64,000 nt of DNA from Shewanella mesophila. Lineage in GTDB: Bacteria > Pseudomonadota > Gammaproteobacteria > Enterobacterales > Shewanellaceae. Positions 57,486-64,000 of this stretch are shown in pieces. How positions within the stretch are numbered: the first letter of the stretch is position 1; every line of letters starts with the position of its first letter. The translations under genes and the position numbers were made by a program. The DNA lies in the NCBI RefSeq assembly GCF_019457515.1, contig NZ_CP080421.1, forward strand, positions 2,418,001 through 2,482,000, in the 5' to 3' direction. The notes beneath the pieces are model-generated. The model ran no database searches, was not told where the DNA came from, and saw only the letters and a program-made list of their open reading frames with translations.

Positions 57486-58292
57486 TTGAAAATCGTTTCA
57501 TTCAACATTAACGGTCTAAGAGCTAGGCTACATCAATTACAAGCACTGATAGACAGCCATAGTCCTGATATCATTGGGCTTCAAGAAACCAAAGTCCATG
57601 ATGAAGCATTTCCCTTATCCGATGTTGAAGCCATGGGTTACAAGGTACATTATCACGGCGGTAAGGCCCATTATGGTGTTGCCATGCTGTCTAAACTCGA
57701 ACCTGTTAGTGTGCAAAAAGGGTTTCCTACCGACGCAGAAGATGCGCAGCGCCGCATGATCATTGGCACCTTTACCCAAGAAAATGGAAGGCTACTTACG
57801 GTTATCAATGGATATTTCCCCCAAGGGGAGAATATCAATCACGAAACTAAGTACCCAGCTAAACGTAAGTTTTATCAAGACTTAATGCACTATCTTAATG
57901 AACATCTGCAAGCTGACCAGGATATTGCAATTATAGGCGATATCAATATTTCGCCTGTGGACTTAGATATAGGTATAGGTGAAGTCAATGCTAAACGTTG
58001 GCTCAAAACAGGTAAATGCAGCTTTCAACCAGAAGAGAGAGAGTGGCTTAACACCCTGTTAAACTGGGGATTCGTTGATACTTTCCGTAAACTTCACCCT
58101 GAGCGCACCGAGCGCTATTCATGGTTTGACTATCGCAGTAAAGGTTTTGATGACAATCGTGGCCTACGGATCGATGTGGTTTTAGCCACACCATCGTTAG
58201 CCGAGCGTTTAATCGAGTCGGACATTGACTATGATTTAAGAGGTATTGAAAAGCCCTCGGATCATGCACCGATCTGGAGCTCATTTAAGTAA
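57486..58292 (+). CDS. xthA: Exodeoxyribonuclease III
   Basis: 268 residues; AP endonuclease and 3'-5' exonuclease in base-excision repair. TTG start with AAGGGAAC upstream; no ATG fits. Seen: [18 protein letters not shown], the metal-binding Glu in [34 protein letters not shown], and DHAPIW at the end with the catalytic His. Single gene ending in a bidirectional terminator. Confidence 0.96.
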   Translation: MKIVSFNINGLRARLHQLQALIDSHSPDIIGLQETKVHDEAFPLSDVEAMGYKVHYHGGKAHYGVAMLSKLEPVSVQKGFPTDAEDAQRRMIIGTFTQENGRLLTVINGYFPQGENINHETKYPAKRKFYQDLMHYLNEHLQADQDIAIIGDINISPVDLDIGIGEVNAKRWLKTGKCSFQPEEREWLNTLLNWGFVDTFRKLHPERTERYSWFDYRSKGFDDNRGLRIDVVLATPSLAERLIESDIDYDLRGIEKPSDHAPIWSSFK

Positions 58293-58311
58293 CGCCGTTT
58301 TCATCACCATT

Positions 58312-58346
58312 AAAAAAGGTTCAATAACAGATATTGAACCTTTTTT
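58312..58346. terminator. Bidirectional terminator between xthA and the chemotaxis receptor gene
   Basis: AAAAAAGGTTCAAT-N7-ATTGAACCTTTTTT, 20 bases after xthA and about 40 from the opposing stop. Confidence 0.88.
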
Positions 58347-58387
58347 ATTATAATTCATGGGATTATCGTCATCTCAAGCGATATTAA

Positions 58388-59836
58388 TTAGCTCAAACTG
58401 TATTGACCCAATATCCCCTCAAGCTCTTGCGAAGATTGCTTGAGTTCAGCAGCCAAGACAACTGAACGTTCAGCGGTCTCCTTAATCGTCTGTGATTGGT
58501 CTCGAATATCATTTAACTGCATCGCGATATCCCGTGCCGATACACTCTGTTCTTCGGCCGAAGCAGCGATCTGCGAGCTCATATCAAACACATGATTAAT
58601 TGAGTCTGCCATCTGGTCGATATCGCCGCCAACGGTTTCAATCGCGCCTCGACCTAACTCTGCTTGTTTAACAATTTCATGGGTGATAGTCGATAACTGC
58701 CCTGAGCCTGCCTGCAACCCTTCGATCATAGACTGGATCTCTACCGTTGCTTGTTGGGTGCGTCCCGCTAGGGTTCTTACTTCATCGGCAACGACGGCAA
58801 AACCACGCCCTTGCTCACCTGCTCGAGCAGCTTCAATCGCGGCATTTAATGCCAGTAGATTAGTCTGCTCCGAAATACCATTGATCGTCGTTACTACGGC
58901 ACCAATCTCGGTAGCATTACCCGATAGCGCATCCACAGCGCTCGACGCTGCATCGATCTGTCCTGTGAGTTGACCAATTCGATTCACTGCATCAGAAATT
59001 CGCAACTTACTATCAGCCGCTGCAACGGAATTTTGTTTGGTGTGCTCCGAAGTATTGGCTGCATTGTGAGAGACCTCTTCAATCGCAGCGGTCATCTGAT
59101 CCATTGCAACAGCAACCGTATCGAGGAACTGATGCTGGAACTGAGCCAACTCGTCACTTTGCTGAGCTTGTTGATTAAACTCTTCTGAAGCCTTAGCTAA
59201 CGTCGCCGCATTATTACCAATAGCTGTGACCATTTCACTCATATTGTCGGCGCTACGATCTATTTCTCTGGCGATTAAACTAAAGTCATCTGTACCGAAA
59301 AAGTTCAATCTAAATGAAAGATCTCCATCAGCTAAGCGCTTAATAGCAACATACATATCCCACAAGCCGCCACCAAGAGAAGTAGAGATCCAATAGCTGA
59401 GTTGATACAGCGGATATAAAGCGGCTAACGCTATCCAAAACATCCACCAGCCGTCGCTTTTAATTTCTAGTTCCCAAGGCGTCACATCAACGCGATATTG
59501 CAGATATTGCCCCGCGACAGGAGCACTCACCGTTATATTTTCGCCTTTGCGGCCCTCTTCAGCTCGAGTCGCTACTTGAAGTCCATATTGCATCGCATAT
59601 TGACTCAGGGCTTGCCCTTCAAGCTTTTGCTCCTGAGCCACACGGGCATAGGCATCAACACTAGCCTGGGCTCGCGCTAATGAGCCTGCATTTGTATGCT
59701 CAGTCAACTGATTGAGGTTCATCAATGCGACAATCAAGGTGATCGCACTAACCATCATGCAGACGACCCAAAACTTGCCATTGAGGCTTAGTTTTATCAT
59801 CAATGCATCTATCTTTCTAAATTCGATAGCTTTCAT
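58388..59836 (-). CDS. Methyl-accepting chemotaxis protein
   Basis: 482 residues. Seen: TM1 about 22-42, a short periplasmic domain (about 45-120, too small for dCache), TM2 about 128-150, HAMP about 155-205, and a signalling domain with the conserved tip [25 protein letters not shown] segment and [20 protein letters not shown]. No C-terminal NWETF-type pentapeptide, so no CheR/CheB tether. Ligand unknown. Single gene. Confidence 0.92.
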   Translation of the reverse strand: MKAIEFRKIDALMIKLSLNGKFWVVCMMVSAITLIVALMNLNQLTEHTNAGSLARAQASVDAYARVAQEQKLEGQALSQYAMQYGLQVATRAEEGRKGENITVSAPVAGQYLQYRVDVTPWELEIKSDGWWMFWIALAALYPLYQLSYWISTSLGGGLWDMYVAIKRLADGDLSFRLNFFGTDDFSLIAREIDRSADNMSEMVTAIGNNAATLAKASEEFNQQAQQSDELAQFQHQFLDTVAVAMDQMTAAIEEVSHNAANTSEHTKQNSVAAADSKLRISDAVNRIGQLTGQIDAASSAVDALSGNATEIGAVVTTINGISEQTNLLALNAAIEAARAGEQGRGFAVVADEVRTLAGRTQQATVEIQSMIEGLQAGSGQLSTITHEIVKQAELGRGAIETVGGDIDQMADSINHVFDMSSQIAASAEEQSVSARDIAMQLNDIRDQSQTIKETAERSVVLAAELKQSSQELEGILGQYSLS

Positions 59837-59913
59837 GAATACTCACTTATTCTCAAACTAAAATTAGTGAAGACCTGCAATGAAACCTAGGTCAAAGTCA
59901 CCAAACAGTCCTA

Positions 59914-60402
59914 TTACTCTTTGACTAAACGTAACTTAATGGCAGGTAGGGCTTTATTGGTAAATGATACCAACTGTCCAGTCAGTAGTGTCATACTATA
60001 CCCCATTAAGGCACCTAAGATCAGTGGCGGTAAGATATTGGCGATATCACCTCCCATCGCAAAAGTGATACAGCAACCAATAAATGCCCCTGGAATAAAG
60101 GATAGTTTGTGATAGCTAGCTTGCAAACACATTAAGCTAGTGACAATACCCGTAAGCAGATACCCAACAACGGGGGTTTCAAAAAAGCTGCTACCAGAAA
60201 TAACCACCCAAGCCCAGAAAACACCCGATAGATTGGTAAACCAACTCATCATCACGCCTTGAAAGCCGATCTTAGGTTGTGCAAAGTAAGTACTACAGGC
60301 GAGAAAGCCAATCCAAGTGACTAAATGAAATGTATCGGCGACTCCAGCCCAAACGGCTGCGAGTAAGCCGGCCGCTATCGCGACTTGCCAACGATTTTCC
60401 AT
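59914..60402 (-). CDS. DUF1097 inner-membrane protein
   Basis: 162 residues with about five membrane spans. Seen: ATG with RWQVAIAAGLLAAVWAGVAD, TWIGFLACSTYFA and LPPLILGALMGYSMTLL, the DUF1097 (YcdZ-like) pattern. Function unknown, possibly transport. Stands alone; the DNA to 60613 shows no further gene. Confidence 0.75.
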   Translation of the reverse strand: MENRWQVAIAAGLLAAVWAGVADTFHLVTWIGFLACSTYFAQPKIGFQGVMMSWFTNLSGVFWAWVVISGSSFFETPVVGYLLTGIVTSLMCLQASYHKLSFIPGAFIGCCITFAMGGDIANILPPLILGALMGYSMTLLTGQLVSFTNKALPAIKLRLVKE

Positions 60403-60613
60403 GTATGACCCCTCATTACATTGGAATATTATTTTTGGTTAAATTACTTCAAAACGATAAACAAAAATAGGATCTAGCCCAAATAATCCAGATAAAATGT
60501 TATTAGAGTAACCAAAATGAGGGATTTGTAGTAAAAATACGTAAGAGTGATGGTTAAACCAGCAAGAGACGGTTCTCTTACTGGTTCATCTGCACTTAAA
60601 TCGATAGAAAATC

Positions 60614-62854
60614 TTAAATTGATAGCAATTTATTGATCGGTAGCTCTCTTATCCGCAGCCCTGTTGCGGCGAAAATAGCATTCACAAGGCTAGGCGCGAT
60701 AGGCGGCACCCCGGGTTCACCCACACCAGCGGGTGCGGCATCAGATGCAACAATCAAAGTTTCAATTTCAGGGCATTGTGACATACGCAGTAACGGATAA
60801 TCATGGAAGTTAGATTGTTCAACTCGTCCATCTTTAAAACTGATCTCCCCCATTAATGCGATACTTAAACCGAACATCACCGCACCTTCTAGCTGTGATC
60901 TGACCCGATCGGGGTTCACCAAGGTTCCTGCATCGATTGCAATTACCGATTTGAGCACTTTCAGTTGTTCATCTTTAACTTCGACCAAGGTCGCGGTTGC
61001 CACAAATGCAGTAAAACTGCGATGAACGGCAAAGCCCCACCCCTGTCCCTTTGACGGCTTAGGTTGTTTTAGCATGGCCTTTTCTATCGCATCAATCACA
61101 CCTATAAATCGGGCGACATCGACAGGATGACGACTTAGATCTTCTCCATAATTACCATATTTAAACCCTTGTTCGGCAAACGTCTCTTGTCTGTCTTCGC
61201 CTAATAGCTCTCGCCACATCTGCAACGTAGGCAGCTGGCGCTTCTGCGCCAATTCATCAACAAACGAACCTATCCCGAAACCATGCTGGATATTACACAC
61301 AGATCGCATCCAGCCAATTCGGGTATGTGCACTTGCCTTAACCGACTCACAACGTAAACTGTTAACTGCTAATGGCACATCGACAAACCCCAAATCGAGC
61401 TCTGAGGCACTAGGTTCATCAACGCTTGTATTAAAGGTTGAGCTGATACTTGGAAATCCAGTGCGCTGCAATATCGCCTCGACCGATGACGAACTTACTT
61501 TCGCTCTAAAATACTGGGCACTGATCGCATGTAAATAACCATTTTGCAGCTCATCTTCCCTGCTCCAACTCACTTTAACCGGTTTACCCGTATGCTTAGC
61601 CAATAAAGCCGCCTCGACACAAAAATCGGGTTTCGATTTACGTCCAAATCCGCCACCAAGCAAGGTAACGTGGACAATCACTTGCTCCTCTTTTAAACCT
61701 AGCGCCGCAGCCACCGTTTGCTGGGCGCTTTGAGGCGTTTGAGTCGACGCCCATATTTCAACGCCCTCTTGAGTCATTCGCGCCGTTGCCGTGGGCGGCT
61801 CCATCATCGCATGAGCAAGATAAGGCACGGTATATACCGCGCTAATGGTATCCTTTTCTGGCCAGTCATGATTCTCGTCGCCTTGCTGACGTACTAGCTT
61901 GCCAGGCGCTTGAACCCGAGTCATGAGCGCCTTTAAATATACCTTAGAGTCATGAGTATCATTATCTGATGCGCTCCACTGCGTAATTAACTTTTTGCGC
62001 CCCTCGATCGCGCTCCAACTATTGCTGGCAACCACGGCAACGCCGCCTAAGGGTTGAAAACTTGGCGCGCCTTTAGGCACTGGCAATGTGATAACATCGA
62101 CAACGCCAGCCACCTTTCGTGCGTCAGCATCATCTAGCTGAGTCAGCTGGCTACCCAATACCGCAGGGCGTGAAATACTGGCATATAACATCCCCTCGAG
62201 GCGCACATCATAACCATACTGAGCGGATCCAGTTAAGATATCGTCCATATCAACAATACGGTGAGACTTACCAATATGAGTAAATGCCTTGGGGGACTTC
62301 AGTTTCAATGTCGCTGCATCAGGTAAGGGTAATTTAGCGGCGGCCATCGCCAACTCACCAAAGGTTATACTGCGTCCCGATGATGAATGGATCACTTTGT
62401 TATCGCTGGTTTTTAACTCATTCAATGGCACTTTGAGCCGCTCGCTTGCGGCTTGTTCGAGCATAGTGCGCGCCATTGCCCCCATCTCTCGCATCTTGTC
62501 AAAACCACGACGAATGCTGCGTGAGCCGTCGGTGTTCTGACTACCATAACGCTTATCAGCTAATCCTTGAATGACCACCACATTTTCCCAACTGGCACCA
62601 AGTTCATCGGCTAACACCTGAGGGATCCCCGTTCTGATCCCCTGCCCCATCTCTGAGCGATGGCAGGTTAAATACACCTTATTATCTTCGCCAATAGCCA
62701 CAAACAGGTTCAGGCGCGACTCCTCTTGCTGCGCGATTGCCATAGGGCTCCAGCTCAAACCACTGGCACCGAGGGCCAATCCGCCACCAGCCGCACCAAA
62801 AAGCTTTAATACATCTCGGCGGCTAAAGTTTTGTACAGCAGTAAATGTACTCAT
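60614..62854 (-). CDS. Molybdenum hydroxylase large subunit (isoquinoline 1-oxidoreductase beta / xanthine-dehydrogenase family)
   Basis: 746 residues. Oxidises an aldehyde or N-heterocycle by hydroxylation at molybdopterin. Seen: a twin-arginine signal with [19 protein letters not shown] (residues 11-29), so it is exported folded by Tat to the periplasm. Cofactor-binding segments include [16 protein letters not shown] and [10 protein letters not shown], and the catalytic Glu is in [17 protein letters not shown] near the C-terminus. It pairs with the [2Fe-2S] subunit gene upstream (4-base ATGA overlap). Electron acceptor (cytochrome) and substrate not identified. Confidence 0.87.
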   Translation of the reverse strand: MSTFTAVQNFSRRDVLKLFGAAGGGLALGASGLSWSPMAIAQQEESRLNLFVAIGEDNKVYLTCHRSEMGQGIRTGIPQVLADELGASWENVVVIQGLADKRYGSQNTDGSRSIRRGFDKMREMGAMARTMLEQAASERLKVPLNELKTSDNKVIHSSSGRSITFGELAMAAAKLPLPDAATLKLKSPKAFTHIGKSHRIVDMDDILTGSAQYGYDVRLEGMLYASISRPAVLGSQLTQLDDADARKVAGVVDVITLPVPKGAPSFQPLGGVAVVASNSWSAIEGRKKLITQWSASDNDTHDSKVYLKALMTRVQAPGKLVRQQGDENHDWPEKDTISAVYTVPYLAHAMMEPPTATARMTQEGVEIWASTQTPQSAQQTVAAALGLKEEQVIVHVTLLGGGFGRKSKPDFCVEAALLAKHTGKPVKVSWSREDELQNGYLHAISAQYFRAKVSSSSVEAILQRTGFPSISSTFNTSVDEPSASELDLGFVDVPLAVNSLRCESVKASAHTRIGWMRSVCNIQHGFGIGSFVDELAQKRQLPTLQMWRELLGEDRQETFAEQGFKYGNYGEDLSRHPVDVARFIGVIDAIEKAMLKQPKPSKGQGWGFAVHRSFTAFVATATLVEVKDEQLKVLKSVIAIDAGTLVNPDRVRSQLEGAVMFGLSIALMGEISFKDGRVEQSNFHDYPLLRMSQCPEIETLIVASDAAPAGVGEPGVPPIAPSLVNAIFAATGLRIRELPINKLLSI

Positions 62855-63363
62855 ACTTCAACCTCCTGTTGAATACGTGCGTCAGAGCTAGTGCCGGTAA
62901 TCGCACTAGCCGTTTGACCAGATGCACTCTGGATCGCGGATTTTATGCGAGTATAAGTGCCACAGCGACAGATATTACCTACCATAGCATCATCTATCTG
63001 CGCCTCTGTAGGTTGAGGGAATTTAGTTAACAAGGCCGCCGCCGACATCAATTGACCCGCCTGACAATAGCCGCACTGAGGCACATTATGTTGCTGCCAT
63101 GCCTGTTTGAGATCATCTTGTACTAACCCTTCTATGGTCGTGATCTGTTTACCTTGAATCTGCTTTAAACTGGTTAGGCACGCCCTTGCTGGCTCGCCGT
63201 CGATGTGAATGGTACAAGCGCCACATAAGCCTGCACCACAACCAAACTTGGTTCCTGTTAAGCCAACAATATCTCGTATCGCCCAGAGCACGGGCATATT
63301 GGGGTCGGCATCCAAACTGTAATCTTTGCCGTTAATCTTCAGTCCTAGTGTGTTATCGGACAT
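62851..63363 (-). CDS. [2Fe-2S] subunit of a molybdenum hydroxylase (IorA type)
   Basis: 170 residues. Seen: a plant-type ferredoxin cluster [21 protein letters not shown] and a C-terminal cluster [15 protein letters not shown] with [12 protein letters not shown], together the two [2Fe-2S] sites of the xanthine oxidase family small subunit. No signal peptide: it presumably crosses the membrane bound to the Tat-signal-bearing large subunit. Overlaps it by 4 bases. Confidence 0.93.
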   Translation of the reverse strand: MSDNTLGLKINGKDYSLDADPNMPVLWAIRDIVGLTGTKFGCGAGLCGACTIHIDGEPARACLTSLKQIQGKQITTIEGLVQDDLKQAWQQHNVPQCGYCQAGQLMSAAALLTKFPQPTEAQIDDAMVGNICRCGTYTRIKSAIQSASGQTASAITGTSSDARIQQEVEV

Positions 63364-63432
63364 CTTGTTCTCCTTGATAACCCTTGCAACGACAGGGATA
63401 GCGATTAAATAAATGAGTAGAGCGCTTAGTTT

Positions 63433-64000
63433 TTAGATCTCATCAGAGTTGAGAAAACGCTCAAGTTCCTCCGGGGTATCGATATCGACTTCGCCCCTAG
63501 GTATAAACGCAGCGATGATTTTCCCCTCCTGATAACGCTGCTTGAGTAACGGCTTAGCGCCTCTATCCCCCTTTAAGCTTAATAAGTCATCAAAATCATC
63601 TTGATGGAATATAGCAGGCACGCCTAAAGAGTGCCCATAATAAGCACAAACCCGAGTATCGGACTGTGTTTGAGCTAAATATAGTGTGAGATAATCATCG
63701 ACTGTTAACGCCAACTGATCCCCTAGTGCGATCATTAAGGATGATGCTTGCTGACGCTGAGCAAACTTGGCCGCAGCGCTAATAGAACAGCCTATCCCTC
63801 GTTGCCAATCGGGATTAATAATAAATTCTGCATTAGCGGGTAAACATGAAGTGACTTTCTCTAAATGACCACCAACGACAACGATTAAACGAGCACCGAC
63901 GCGCCGAGCAACAAGCAGCAAACGAGCGTAAACCTCGCCAATTAAGGTCGATTCATTACAAGAACCAAGCCGTTCTCCCAAATCAAACTTTGTCTTGTGG
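63433..64000 (-). CDS. MocA/MobA-like molybdopterin nucleotidyltransferase, 5'-truncated by the window
   Basis: The frame is open to the window edge (H-K-T-K-F-D-L before the TTG at 63981), so the N-terminus with the Gly-rich nucleotide motif lies outside; 63981 is not a real start. Seen: LIVVVGGH, NPDWQRGIGCSISAA, MIALGDQLALTVDDYL, GVPAIFHQDDFDDLLSLKGDRGAK and DIDTPEELERF, the MobA-like NTP-transferase pattern. It likely makes the CMP- or GMP-form of molybdopterin for the adjacent hydroxylase. It lies 69 bases upstream of the small subunit gene, so same operon. Confidence 0.85.
   Translation of the reverse strand, partial: HKTKFDLGERLGSCNESTLIGEVYARLLLVARRVGARLIVVVGGHLEKVTSCLPANAEFIINPDWQRGIGCSISAAAKFAQRQQASSLMIALGDQLALTVDDYLTLYLAQTQSDTRVCAYYGHSLGVPAIFHQDDFDDLLSLKGDRGAKPLLKQRYQEGKIIAAFIPRGEVDIDTPEELERFLNSDEI

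Overview
The window is chromosomal DNA from a marine gammaproteobacterium, most probably Shewanella or a close relative. This is inferred from protein style and gene order: pheS-pheT-ihfA, apt-dnaX-ybaB-recR-htpG-cnoX-adk-hemH-gsk, a fused trpCF inside trpLEGDCFBA, and rnm-yciO divergent from trp. No species was assigned by database search. No rRNA, tRNA, CRISPR array, prophage or transposase gene was seen.

Layout. 1-4440: end of hisIE, purC, and a lipoprotein M3 peptidase. 4700-9710 (minus): lpxM, then pheS-pheT-ihfA. 10239-15691: a large Cache/HAMP/PAS/HATPase sensor followed by minus-strand small or envelope genes (a duplicated periplasmic protease-like protein, a STAS-like protein, a small membrane protein, a DUF3802-like protein, YceI). 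15809-16007: a MITE-like repeat. 16200-20549: topA and astB, divergent. 20731-25056: an Ig-like lipoprotein and a dicarboxylate symporter. A 264-bp MITE-like element sits exactly at the symporter's stop codon. 25390-36650 (minus): gsk, hemH, adk, cnoX, htpG, recR, ybaB, dnaX, apt, a nucleotide-salvage/DNA-maintenance/proteostasis block syntenic with E. coli. 36836-39619 (minus): ybaN-like gene, an unlisted 39-codon small membrane protein behind a perfect FNR-type palindrome, and a bufferin/HvfABC-type RiPP operon (Cys-rich precursor, DUF692 enzyme, DUF2063 partner). 39975-45411: dusC, a DksA-like zinc finger gene, rluB-scpB-scpA, yciO-rnm. 45528-52614: the complete attenuated trp operon. 52737-52922: a second, inverted copy of the first repeat. 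53070-58292: small conserved genes, a HAD phosphatase, a CIA30 protein, an HD-GYP phosphodiesterase, yciB-yciI, xthA. 58388-64000 (minus): a chemotaxis receptor, a DUF1097 protein, and a molybdenum hydroxylase pair with a MocA/MobA-like nucleotidyltransferase cut by the window edge.

Most notable: (1) the RiPP operon at 37495-39619, with nine KCG motifs in the precursor and a strong hairpin separating precursor from maturation genes; (2) a programmed -1 frameshift cassette in dnaX (Shine-Dalgarno-like AAGGAG, slippery A AAA AAG, immediate TGA in the -1 frame) at 33921-33946, matching the E. coli gamma/tau logic; (3) the FNR-box small protein gene at 37270-37389; (4) two different MITE-like families; (5) textbook regulatory sites: a trpL leader with three consecutive Trp codons plus attenuator, a perfect sigma-32 promoter for htpG, and a strong sigma-70 promoter for topA. 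Function calls come from reading motifs and recalled family sequences; nothing was run against a database.
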